Source: Chryseobacterium sp. IHB B 17019
GTDB taxonomy: Bacteria; Bacteroidota; Bacteroidia; Flavobacteriales; Weeksellaceae
DNA length: 64,000 nt
Assembly (NCBI RefSeq): GCF_001456155.1
Contig: NZ_CP013293.1
Span: 3,286,001-3,350,000, forward strand
Direction of reading: 5' to 3'
The notes under the pieces are model-generated. The model was given only the letters and a program-made list of their open reading frames with translations. It was not told where the DNA came from and ran no database searches. Of this stretch, positions 8,298-16,122 are shown one piece after another (the stretch's first letter is position 1; each line of letters starts with the position of its first letter). A program made the translations under genes and the position numbers.

Positions 8298-8677
8298 TAA
8301 TCCTGATGTGCGATCATAGAAATTTCGATATCAACATTCTTCGGCAGGCAAGAAACCTGTACAGTCTCACGAGCCGGATAGCTTTCTGCATCCAAATAAG
8401 AGGCATAAATATCATTCATTACAGCAAAATCATCCATATTTTTAAGGAAGATCGAAGCTTTTACAACATTTTTAAAAGTCATTCCTGCTTCAGTAAGAAT
8501 AGCTTCAAGGTTTTTCATTACCTGATGTGTTTCTTTTTCAATACCTTCTACCAATTTCCCGGTTGCAGGATCTACAGGGATCTGTCCTGAGATGTATAGA
8601 ACACCATTTGCCATGTTTGCTTGTGAATAAGGCCCGATAGCTGCAGGAGCATTAACAGTGTTGATTACTTTTTTCAT
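8297..8677 (-). CDS. RidA-family enamine/imine deaminase
   Basis: 126 residues, the family's full length. RidA proteins form trimers that hydrolyse reactive 2-aminoacrylate and related enamines made by PLP enzymes. Visible features: AIGPYSQA at the start, YISGQIPVDPATGKLV, and the C-terminal signature YPARETVQVSCLPKNVDIEISMIA, which includes the Arg that binds the carboxylate and the catalytic-site Glu at the end of the fold. First gene of a two-gene operon with the membrane protein downstream. Confidence 0.95.
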   Translation of the reverse strand: MKKVINTVNAPAAIGPYSQANMANGVLYISGQIPVDPATGKLVEGIEKETHQVMKNLEAILTEAGMTFKNVVKASIFLKNMDDFAVMNDIYASYLDAESYPARETVQVSCLPKNVDIEISMIAHQD

Positions 8678-8695
8678 TAGAATTTATTTTGGGTG

Positions 8696-8703
8696 CAAAT
8701 ATA
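8696..8703 (-). promoter_or_regulatory. -7 element for the ridA-like operon
   Basis: On the minus strand TATATTTG matches TAnnTTTG, 18 bases before the ATG at 8677. Confidence 0.5.
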
Positions 8704-8743
8704 AAATTTATATTCTATTTATATCTCAAATATCAAACTGATA

Positions 8744-11332
8744 TTAGAAAGGTGCATTCGGTTGTGTAAAACTTCTGTCTTTATATTTCAGAGCATCACT
8801 TAAGATATTGGCTTTGATCCCGATAAAAAAGTCATACACTTTATACTGTCCGAAAGGAACCCAGTTGAAATTAATAGTAAAACTTCGCTGATCTCTCGCA
8901 AAACCAATTCTTGTATAAGCCAGTTCTTTCGTCACCAAATCATAATGGGTACTTCCGTTGATATTCCAGAACGGAGTAAGCTTTAAGCTTCCATCCAGAC
9001 CTATTGAAGCCAGTTTCGTGGGCGTTCTTGAAGCCATGCTTCTTGTGTAGGCATAGTTGGCATTCACATTTAAAGTCCATGCCTGATCGAAATGGGCATA
9101 ATTATCATCGTCAAAATAATAATTTTCATTCCTTACCTCTCCTTTTGACTTATATTTTTTAGCATAATCCGTTTTCTCTCCAAACAATTCGCTGCTCAAA
9201 GGATAAGATAGCTGAACATTGAATCCCTGTACACTGAAATGCCCGAATTCTTCCGTTCTGATTCCGGTTTCCTGTCCTGGAAGGTAAATAATTTTGTACG
9301 GATCCAAAGATAAGCTTGTATTAACACTTAATTTATTGTTAAAGAAAGAAGATTGTCCGTTCAGGGTAATAATCGACCATGGATGATCTTTTGCGGCAAA
9401 ATTATAGCTTCCTGATAGGTTTAAAGATTCAAAAATTTTAATTTTTTTCACACCTGTAGAGTCACTTTTAGATTTTACCTTCATTTCAATATTATTCCCG
9501 ATATTGAAACCTAACGCTCCTACCATTCCGCTTGACGGGCTTCCGATAATTCCTCCTTCAAAAATTGAATACGGTGTCAAAGCTCCATTCGCATCATAAT
9601 AATTCCTGAAATATCCGAAACCTGAACCTCCGAAATCAGGAGAATAAGTAAACCCGATACTTGGCGTCATCATGTGTCTGATCGCTTCAATTGCTGATCC
9701 TTTTTTGAAATTCAGCATTCCGTACAGCGTTGTTTGGATACTTGCCGTAGTCGAAAAAGTAGAATATCCAGTAACACCTTTATCAGTTTCCGTTACCACT
9801 TTATTGTTGACAGGATCATAAAATTTGTTAACGCTTTTTGTTGTTAAAGCATTATCAATATTCGCTCCCAAACTGAATGTAAAATATTTGGCAACCGTTG
9901 TATTGGTTCCTAAAGCAATATTATTTTTCAGTCCGGTCTGCATTTTGTCCCACATTGCTGCTTTGAAAAGCTCACCTTCTTCAGTCTGAACGTAATTGGT
10001 TAAATTAATTCCTGTATTTACCGTTAAGTTTTCCAATAAGCCTTGTCTTACCCCTGTTTTAGATTTAAATAAATAAAACTGATTGATGGCAATATTCATC
10101 TGTGGCAAACGAAGATCAGCCAATCCAGTAGCAAAATTCTGCGAGTAAGAAGCCGTTCCGGTAATCGTTACCGGTAGTTTTAAAAACCTTTTGGTAACAG
10201 TTACTGTTGAGTTTTGTTGAGTATTTAATACATTTTGATTTAAAATATAATTGTTGTTCAGCGTATTGTTATAAAATTTCGTGCTTACAATATCGACTGA
10301 AGCAGAAAATGTAAGAAATGGGTTTGATTTCGTATCCTGAGTATGTCTCCAGGCAATCCTGTAAGTCCCGGTCCTGCTGTAATCGTCCAAACCTTTGATT
10401 CCCCGTACCATTGTCCCGATATCTGCGGAGAAATTCCCGGAATAGCGGTATTTTTTCACATAATTCATTTCCGGCCTCAAGTTCCAGCTTCCTTTGGTGT
10501 AAATATCTGAAAGAATTTTAAGGTCAAAATGCTCCCCGATCGGCTGATAATACCCCAACCCATTCAGGAAGAAACCCACATCCTGCCTTTCCCCGAAACT
10601 CGGGATCAGAATACCCGCGGATCTTTTATCTGAAAAAGGTAAGATGGCAAAAGGCATGATTAACGGTGTCGGAACCTGCTCAATATACATCTGGATTGGC
10701 CCGGAAATAATGGATGATTTATTTTTTGTTTTAACTAATTTAATATGCGAAGCTCTCAAAAAGTAATCAGAAGCGGTATCTTTTTTCTTAATGAAATAAT
10801 CATCGGTAGTATAATCTGCCCGTCGCATTGCGAAAACCGAATCGTTGTACTTTTTTGTTTTATTGGCAACAATTACCCCTTCATTCTCCTCCGTTCTGGC
10901 ATTAAAAGCAATGGCCTGTTTCGTTTTGGTGTTATACTGAAACTGATCTGTCTCATATTTTTTCCCGGCCTGGGTAATCACTGCAGGCTCTATAAACTTC
11001 CCAAGAGAGTCTTGTTTCCCTCGTGCAAACATCAGATTTTTTTCTTCATCAATAGAGATGTAATCTGCATCAATCTGTATATCCTGGTACTTTACCTGCG
11101 CATTTTTGTTGAGATATATCATCTTTTTTTGAAAATCTCTGCGGTTGTAATCAGCCTTTGTCTGAAGAACATCTTCCAGAGATTCTTTTTTTAAGACAAT
11201 GGTATCATTCTTGGAAATAGTATCGTTAACCGCATTTTTAGGCAATTTTTCAGGCGTTTCCTGTGCTAAAAAATTGTTAAAAATTAGGATAATTAAAATT
11301 TGTAATATATTTTTGGAGACGGTTTTGACCAA
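8744..11332 (-). CDS. lptD: LPS-assembly protein LptD (OstA family)
   Basis: Outer-membrane beta-barrel that inserts lipopolysaccharide into the outer leaflet. An OstA-like N-terminal domain (YEDIQIDADYISIDEE-type strands, here YQDIQIDADYISIDEE) is followed by a long barrel of alternating strands. The open frame extends to a GTG at 11401, but that would place charged residues ahead of the signal. A TTG at 11330-11332 gives a normal signal peptide (VKTVSKN, then a hydrophobic core, cleavage before QETPE), so I use it; 862 residues. It avoids overlap with the divergent amidase gene. No in-frame ATG lies in the first 90 codons. Confidence 0.85.
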   Translation of the reverse strand: MVKTVSKNILQILIILIFNNFLAQETPEKLPKNAVNDTISKNDTIVLKKESLEDVLQTKADYNRRDFQKKMIYLNKNAQVKYQDIQIDADYISIDEEKNLMFARGKQDSLGKFIEPAVITQAGKKYETDQFQYNTKTKQAIAFNARTEENEGVIVANKTKKYNDSVFAMRRADYTTDDYFIKKKDTASDYFLRASHIKLVKTKNKSSIISGPIQMYIEQVPTPLIMPFAILPFSDKRSAGILIPSFGERQDVGFFLNGLGYYQPIGEHFDLKILSDIYTKGSWNLRPEMNYVKKYRYSGNFSADIGTMVRGIKGLDDYSRTGTYRIAWRHTQDTKSNPFLTFSASVDIVSTKFYNNTLNNNYILNQNVLNTQQNSTVTVTKRFLKLPVTITGTASYSQNFATGLADLRLPQMNIAINQFYLFKSKTGVRQGLLENLTVNTGINLTNYVQTEEGELFKAAMWDKMQTGLKNNIALGTNTTVAKYFTFSLGANIDNALTTKSVNKFYDPVNNKVVTETDKGVTGYSTFSTTASIQTTLYGMLNFKKGSAIEAIRHMMTPSIGFTYSPDFGGSGFGYFRNYYDANGALTPYSIFEGGIIGSPSSGMVGALGFNIGNNIEMKVKSKSDSTGVKKIKIFESLNLSGSYNFAAKDHPWSIITLNGQSSFFNNKLSVNTSLSLDPYKIIYLPGQETGIRTEEFGHFSVQGFNVQLSYPLSSELFGEKTDYAKKYKSKGEVRNENYYFDDDNYAHFDQAWTLNVNANYAYTRSMASRTPTKLASIGLDGSLKLTPFWNINGSTHYDLVTKELAYTRIGFARDQRSFTINFNWVPFGQYKVYDFFIGIKANILSDALKYKDRSFTQPNAPF

Positions 11333-11395
11333 TTTTTTGTTATATTTATGTATACAATTAAGGCTCAAAATTAATATAATTTTTAAAACTGTAAG

Positions 11396-12685
11396 ATGCA
11401 CAAAGTAAATTTTAGAATAATTTTATCATTTCTCTTCATACTCCTTAGCAACTTTATTTTTTCGCAAAAGAAATTAACCATCGTTTTAGACGCTGGACAC
11501 GGGGGAAGTGATCATGGAGCTAACAGGACTTATTCTGATATCGGGAGGGTTGCCGAAAAGGATGTTACGCTTGCTATCACACTAAAAGTAGGAGCCATGC
11601 TCGAAAGAAATAAAGATTTTAAGGTAATCTATACCAGAAAAATCGACGAGTACCCTTCTCTTTCGGACAGAACAAATCTTGCCAACAGAAGTAAAGCAGA
11701 CCTTTTCGTGTCCATCCACTGTAATTCTTCCGTAAGACCAACTGCCTACGGAACAGAAACTTATGTACAGGGGCCGGACCAGAATGATACCAACCTGGAA
11801 GTGGCAAAAAGAGAAAATGACGTGATCTTCCTCGATGAAAAAGATAAGCAGACCTTTGGTGCCTATGACCCAAGCTCTCCAGAATCTTTGATCGCTCTAA
11901 AACTCCAGCAAAGTAAATATCTTGAATCAAGTCTTCTTCTGGGCGGATTGGTTGAAGATAATTTTGTAAATAAAGACAAAAGGTTTTCAAGGGGAGTTTT
12001 TCAGAAAAACCTGCACGTTCTCCGTATGAATGCGATGCCTTCCGTACTTATCGAAACCGGATTTATCAATCATCCTGAAGAAAGTCATTACCTGGCTTCA
12101 GACAGAGGACAGACCGAAATTGCAGAAAGTATCTATAATGCGATCATCGATTATAAAAAAGCGGTCGACAGGAAATCCGGAGGCTCATCCGTGACAATAA
12201 AAAAACCTGAACCGGATAGATTAGCTGAAGTAGCACTGAAAAACGATTTCAGAATTTTATTATTAAGTTCGCCTACAAAATACAATGACGGCGACCCTGC
12301 CTTAAAAGGATTAAATTATATTCTTCCTATTAAAGAAAACGGGCAATACAAATATTATTATGGAGTGACAAACCTCGCCTCTGTAAGAGATATCAACATA
12401 AAAACCGCTAAAGACGCAGGGTTCAGGAATGCTTATGCTGTAGGGTTTATGCCTAATCAAAAGCTTAATACAGGCTATTATACTCTTGAACTTTACGCCG
12501 GAGACAAACTGAATGGAAACTCATTCATCCTTCAGACCCTGAAAGATGTAGAAAGGACCAAAGAAAACGGAGTATTTTATTATACCTACGGAAAAGTCTA
12601 CACTTTGGAGGATGCCGTAAAGCTTCAAAAAGATATTGAAGCTAAGGGAATTAAGAATTCTGTGATTCAAAAAGTGTTTAAATAG
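11396..12685 (+). CDS. N-acetylmuramoyl-L-alanine amidase (Amidase_3)
   Basis: 429 residues with a signal peptide (FRIILSFLFILLSNFIFS, then QKK). The catalytic domain shows the zinc and catalytic residues in order: LDAGHGG, the Glu of VAEKDVTL, FVSIHCNS and VLIETGFINHPEE. The enzyme cuts the amide bond between muramic acid and the stem peptide in the periplasm, usually for daughter-cell separation. The C-terminal part (about 270-429) looks like a SPOR-type region (YYTYGKVYTLEDAVKLQKDI, then IKNSVIQKV), which would target septal glycan. Divergent from lptD, so two envelope genes share one control region. Confidence 0.93.
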   Translation: MHKVNFRIILSFLFILLSNFIFSQKKLTIVLDAGHGGSDHGANRTYSDIGRVAEKDVTLAITLKVGAMLERNKDFKVIYTRKIDEYPSLSDRTNLANRSKADLFVSIHCNSSVRPTAYGTETYVQGPDQNDTNLEVAKRENDVIFLDEKDKQTFGAYDPSSPESLIALKLQQSKYLESSLLLGGLVEDNFVNKDKRFSRGVFQKNLHVLRMNAMPSVLIETGFINHPEESHYLASDRGQTEIAESIYNAIIDYKKAVDRKSGGSSVTIKKPEPDRLAEVALKNDFRILLLSSPTKYNDGDPALKGLNYILPIKENGQYKYYYGVTNLASVRDINIKTAKDAGFRNAYAVGFMPNQKLNTGYYTLELYAGDKLNGNSFILQTLKDVERTKENGVFYYTYGKVYTLEDAVKLQKDIEAKGIKNSVIQKVFK

Positions 12686-12696
12686 TATAAAATAAT

Positions 12697-12727
12697 TTTG
12701 AAGTTAAAAAGTTAATTATTACTTTTG
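12697..12727 (+). promoter_or_regulatory. Promoter of the first tRNA-Glu
   Basis: TTTG (12697-12700), 19 bases, TACTTTTG (12720-12727): an exact match to the Bacteroidota vegetative promoter in both elements and spacing, ending 14 bases before the tRNA. Confidence 0.8.
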
Positions 12728-12741
12728 CAACCTCAAAATTT

Positions 12742-12816
12742 GGCCTATTCGTCTAGTGGTTAGGACTCAAGATTTTCATTCTTGCAACAGGGGTTCGATT
12801 CCCCTATAGGCTACCA
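12742..12816 (+). tRNA. tRNA-Glu (anticodon TTC), CCA encoded
   Basis: 72-base cloverleaf: acceptor arms GGCCTAT and ATAGGCT (first pair G-U), anticodon stem CAAGA/TCTTG with loop TTTTCAT and anticodon TTC at 12775-12777, T-arm GGGGTTCGATTCCCC, discriminator A at 12813, then a genomic CCA. Differs from the two later copies in acceptor and anticodon stems. Confidence 0.96.
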
Positions 12817-12827
12817 AATTTGATATC

Positions 12828-13151
12828 ATGCCGGATTTAAAAATACAAGAAGCTAAATTGCTTTTTAAGAAAATCCACTCGAACCCAAAAAGTTACGATT
12901 TAAAAATCAATGAGGATGGGATTACAGGCAGGGATGATAAAATAAGTTTCAGACTTTACAGGACAGGAGAAAGGGTAGCATTTGAAGTAACGATTGATGG
13001 ATACCGTTTCACCAATCAGACCGGAGAATGGAACAATGCGATGGTCATGCTTACGAGCACGATCAAAAAAATAGAAAGAGAAGAAGAGAATTTTAAAATA
13101 GAACAAGCAATAGATAAGCTTCGGAAATATTTATCAGAAGAAGAAAATTAA
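12828..13151 (+). CDS. Conserved hypothetical protein
   Basis: 107 residues, no signal or membrane segment. An N-terminal charged helix (IQEAKLLFKKIHSNPKSY) leads into a beta-rich middle (ISFRLYRTGERVAFEVTIDGYRF). A C-terminal helix is rich in Glu and Lys (IKKIEREEENFKIEQAIDKLRKYL) and may be a coiled coil. It begins 12 bases after the tRNA-Glu CCA and probably shares its transcript. Function unknown. Confidence 0.75.
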   Translation: MPDLKIQEAKLLFKKIHSNPKSYDLKINEDGITGRDDKISFRLYRTGERVAFEVTIDGYRFTNQTGEWNNAMVMLTSTIKKIEREEENFKIEQAIDKLRKYLSEEEN

Positions 13152-13168
13152 TTTTTTTTAGAGATAAA

Positions 13169-13200
13169 TTTGGTAGATAAAAAAAAAGTTTTTACTTTTG
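13169..13200 (+). promoter_or_regulatory. Promoter of rpsT
   Basis: TTTG (13169-13172), 20 bases with a poly-A stretch, TACTTTTG (13193-13200). The -7 octamer is identical to that of the first tRNA-Glu. Confidence 0.75.
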
Positions 13201-13219
13201 CACTCACATTTGAAAAGAT

Positions 13220-13474
13220 ATGGCAAATCATAAATCAGCATTAAAAAGAATAAGACAAAACGAAGCTAGAAAACTTCGTAACAGATACTACCACAAGACT
13301 GCAAGAACAGCATTGAAGGTATTAAGAAATGAAGAAGATAAGGCTGCAGCTGCGGAGCAATTGCCAAAAGTTATCTCTTTGTTGGATAGATTAGCTAAGA
13401 AAAATATCATCCACAAAAACAAAGCGGCTAATTTAAAAAGCAAATTAACTAAGCACGTTAACAGACTAGCTTAA
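13220..13474 (+). CDS. rpsT: 30S ribosomal protein S20
   Basis: 84 residues, typical of S20, which binds the 16S rRNA 5' and 3' minor domains during early 30S assembly. The N-terminus MANHKSALKRIRQNEARKLR and the C-terminal helix KKNIIHKNKAANLKSKLTKHV are family signatures. It has its own promoter and sits among tRNA-Glu genes, which follow it directly and may be read from the same transcript. Confidence 0.97.
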   Translation: MANHKSALKRIRQNEARKLRNRYYHKTARTALKVLRNEEDKAAAAEQLPKVISLLDRLAKKNIIHKNKAANLKSKLTKHVNRLA

Positions 13475-13485
13475 TAAGTATAGTT

Positions 13486-13557
13486 GGCCCGTTCGTCTAT
13501 CGGTTAGGACCTCAGATTTTCATTCTGGTAAGAGGGGTTCGATTCCCCTACGGGCTA
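13486..13557 (+). tRNA. tRNA-Glu (anticodon TTC)
   Basis: 72-base cloverleaf with acceptor arms GGCCCGT and ACGGGCT, anticodon loop TTTTCAT, T-arm GGGGTTCGATTCCCC and discriminator A. CCA is not encoded. Identical in sequence to the copy at 13653. Confidence 0.96.
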
Positions 13558-13652
13558 CAAAATATAATCACTTTCTAACCTGGTGATTATTTCTAAGAGT
13601 TGAAACTTATAAAAACAAAAAATCTAACACATTATTTAATATAATGGCAGAC

Positions 13653-13724
13653 GGCCCGTTCGTCTATCGGTTAGGACCTCAGATTTTCATTCTGGTAAGA
13701 GGGGTTCGATTCCCCTACGGGCTA
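13653..13724 (+). tRNA. tRNA-Glu (anticodon TTC), integration target
   Basis: Same 72 bases as the copy at 13486. Its last 15 bases lie inside the 20-bp direct repeat that recurs at 21877. The integrated element therefore replaced and restored the tRNA 3' end, leaving a working gene. Confidence 0.96.
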
Positions 13725-13729
13725 CTTAA
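13710..13729 (+). repeat. Left attachment repeat
   Basis: TTCCCCTACGGGCTACTTAA, shared exactly with 21877-21896. It covers the T-arm/acceptor end of the third tRNA-Glu. Confidence 0.9.
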
Positions 13730-13737
13730 CAACAATT

Positions 13738-13775
13738 AAAAAACTCTGATAAATACAATCATCAGAGTTTTTTTT
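13738..13775 (+). terminator. Terminator just inside the left end of the element
   Basis: Perfect arms AAACTCTGAT (13741-13750) and ATCAGAGTTT (13761-13770), preceded by A and followed by a T run. By position it ends the tRNA-Glu transcript and keeps it out of the element. It belongs to the element rather than the original locus. Confidence 0.85.
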
Positions 13776-13786
13776 GTTTTGAATCC

Positions 13787-13803
13787 TTACGAAATTCTTC
13801 CGA
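13787..13803 (+). repeat. Possible integrase arm site, left
   Basis: TTACGAAATTCTTCCGA matches 16 of 17 bases of the site at 21755-21771, same orientation, 57 bases inside the left repeat. The rest of the gap 13776-14030 is AT-rich with no gene; a partial relative (TTTCCGAAATC) follows at about 13806. Confidence 0.5.
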
Positions 13804-14030
13804 TTTTCCGAAATCTCCCTTACACGATCTTGTACAAGGCGAATTTCCAAAATCTTTTTTGATTTCTAAAATTTCTTCTTTCTTTTATTTTCCTTTTGTT
13901 CTAAACCAGCTTAAAAATTAAAATATATTTTTGGTCAAAACACTGGTAAATCGTCTCAATTTCGGAAAGATTTATTTTGGTATTTTTATGTGAAAAATGT
14001 GATATTTCATCAATGTTGACTAGGGTTTAA

Positions 14031-14783
14031 TCATTTTTTCCAATTTGGATAATCAATCAAATGAACTAGCTCTTCAAGAACAATCCGTAAGTCATCCTTT
14101 AGTTTATCCACATCTGGTTTTTTTGCACTATATCTTCTATTGTGCGCACTCATATCTCCCATCTTTTTTAAACTCGTAAGGCTGTCTTTTGCATTTCTGC
14201 TAATATTCCATATAGTTTCAGCTCTAAAATGATCAATTAGATCACTTAAAAAATAAAAATGCCCACTGCTTCCATTTTTTATTTTGGAAGAAATTTTAAA
14301 CCTTTCAAATGACTCAATGATCAAAACTTCTAGAAGTTTTCTTGTCATTACTGAACAAGCATCATACAACCCTTGATCATAACAAGAAGCAGCTTGTTTA
14401 GCAATTGTTTTTAAGTAATCTCTTGTATTATCAAACAATTCCAGAGGAAAATAACTATTTGTTGGAACAATAAGCTTTGGAACATTCATCAATTCATCTA
14501 TCCCAATCTTTTTCGTTCTTTCCAAATGATATAAGCCCTTTTGGAGAACAAATTTCGTAAGTTTTCCTCTAACTTTTTTTGAATTATTTTTCAAATACTG
14601 CGGAATATTAGAATATTTAGATGTTTTTAATTGATCGAAATAATTTTCTATTTCCTTAGGTGAACATCCTTCATTTCCCATGATAGATGTATGAAAATAA
14701 ACAAAATAATCAATTTTTTGACTAGCAGAAAGACTATCAAAATCATTAATTTGATTAACAAATACTTCTAAAGTCATACTCAT
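14031..14783 (-). CDS. Winged-helix-like module plus DUF4145-like C-terminal domain
   Basis: 250 residues, no signal or membrane segment. Residues 4-92 form a module also present twice in the protein encoded just upstream: a hydrophobic helix pair (IDYFVYFHTSIM), PKEIENYFDQL, SNIPQYLKNN, basic linker, FVLQKGLYHLERT. It reads as a winged-helix fold. Residues 120-245 resemble DUF4145/HEPN-like helices: AASCYDQGLYDACSVMTRKL, then LKKMGDMSAHNRR and a final long helix. The HEPN RNase motif R-x4-6-H is not intact (Lys replaces Arg), so nuclease activity is doubtful. Starts 3 bases after the upstream stop. Function unknown; possibly a defence component of the element. Confidence 0.7.
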   Translation of the reverse strand: MSMTLEVFVNQINDFDSLSASQKIDYFVYFHTSIMGNEGCSPKEIENYFDQLKTSKYSNIPQYLKNNSKKVRGKLTKFVLQKGLYHLERTKKIGIDELMNVPKLIVPTNSYFPLELFDNTRDYLKTIAKQAASCYDQGLYDACSVMTRKLLEVLIIESFERFKISSKIKNGSSGHFYFLSDLIDHFRAETIWNISRNAKDSLTSLKKMGDMSAHNRRYSAKKPDVDKLKDDLRIVLEELVHLIDYPNWKK

Positions 14784-14786
14784 AAA

Positions 14787-15989
14787 TTACTCTTTTTGTT
14801 TTGAATGCCAAGCCTTAACTTCATTAAGACCTTTTGTTGTTATTTCAATGTTTGATTTATCAGTACTCAACCATTTTTTTCTTGTTTTTGTATTATTTAA
14901 GCTTGCCAACATATTTTCAGGAAGTTTATGATTGACTGCATCGTAACAAGTAAATAAATGGTCTAAGCTAATTTCTTTGATATTAAGAATTTTGGACAAA
15001 TAATAAGTAAAAAGCAAATTTCTCTCATTATCACTTTTTGGATTATACTCTTTAATAAAATCAACCAAACTTTTTCCCCCTTCAGGATAGAAATCAATAT
15101 TTGCAAGTACTTTCGGCTTGTTGCCACTTGTCCCCTTTTTCTTGTTATTTTCTTTTTCTAAGGAATTTTCAGAAGCATTTTCCTTTTTTGATTTAGAAGT
15201 AGCTCTAACTTTAATTGATCCACTTGTACGACCAATTATTTCTTTTGCTTTTTCAATCCCTTTTTCAACAATAGAAAAGTCATCATTATTAATTGGATTA
15301 ACATATCTATTTGTCACTGCATTTTTAATTGATGAGCCTAAATTACCTACTCTAGTATCAGTCCTTCTACCAGATTCCTCATACATATTTAAAATATCTT
15401 TCCTTGTAAATGTTTCATGTCCAAAATCTGAAGCATAAAATGCATAAACTATTATCCATTCCGATTCAGAAGAAGGTAAATTATTCATAACAATATATTT
15501 CATTGCAGGAAATTCTTCTTTCTCCGATGAAGTCAATATTTCTTTTTCATTACTTTGAATACTTTCGGGAGAACCTTTCTCATCAACAATTTCAGCATCA
15601 GAAAAAAGTTCCTCTGCATTTTCAATCAAATCATTAGGATTATTAGGAACATTATTGATTCCTTTTAGCATTTTTACACCAGCGGCATCTCTTAAAATAC
15701 TAGTTACCTCTTTACCAACATTATCGCTAAAAGAAGCTTCAATTATTCTATCAGTTGCTGTTTCATGAAAACGAAATGTATTTATTCCTTTTTCTTCATT
15801 TGAAGATACAATACCCCCATTTACTTTTGGTGTTCCACAATAAATACAACCAATAGAATCTTTTTCCAAAAGAGAATTACACGATTTACACCTAATTTGA
15901 GTTAGACAAGCACCGCAAAAATATGAAACTATTTGTGGTAGTAATTTTGAACAATTTGGACAATTGTGCTGTAAATTTTCTTCCATCAT
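14787..15989 (-). CDS. Double zinc-ribbon protein with two winged-helix-like modules
   Basis: 400 residues, soluble. Residues 10-51 carry four CxxC knuckles (CPNC, CGAC, CKSC, CIYC), a double zinc ribbon. After an acidic linker, module A (about 170-252) and module B (about 306-395) share one pattern: helix with YYL or FYA, charged helix ending YD or YE, N-x-L-x-S, basic turn, then a strand with TxKGL or VEKGI. They are joined by a Lys/Ser/Asn-rich linker (253-295). The third copy of the module is in the next gene. The 133 bases before the start hold only AT-rich sequence that may carry a promoter. Looks like a nucleic-acid or protein sensor; function unknown. Confidence 0.7.
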   Translation of the reverse strand: MMEENLQHNCPNCSKLLPQIVSYFCGACLTQIRCKSCNSLLEKDSIGCIYCGTPKVNGGIVSSNEEKGINTFRFHETATDRIIEASFSDNVGKEVTSILRDAAGVKMLKGINNVPNNPNDLIENAEELFSDAEIVDEKGSPESIQSNEKEILTSSEKEEFPAMKYIVMNNLPSSESEWIIVYAFYASDFGHETFTRKDILNMYEESGRRTDTRVGNLGSSIKNAVTNRYVNPINNDDFSIVEKGIEKAKEIIGRTSGSIKVRATSKSKKENASENSLEKENNKKKGTSGNKPKVLANIDFYPEGGKSLVDFIKEYNPKSDNERNLLFTYYLSKILNIKEISLDHLFTCYDAVNHKLPENMLASLNNTKTRKKWLSTDKSNIEITTKGLNEVKAWHSKQKE

Positions 15990-16122
15990 TCTATGAAAAA
16001 TTTGTTAGTTAATGATTATCAATTAAATATTTCATGTGAATTTAAATAATTTATTTGAAATATCTAAACCTCAACTTCCCCTGTAAGCTATTTATTGTCA
16101 AAAAAATGAATAAACCATAGAA

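Noticed and set aside
12742..13724. CRISPR-like array from the repeated tRNA sequences
   Set aside because: The repeats are whole tRNA-Glu genes with irregular spacing; no array.
14031..14783. Active HEPN ribonuclease
   Set aside because: The R-x4-6-H motif is not intact before the conserved His (Lys stands at the Arg position).
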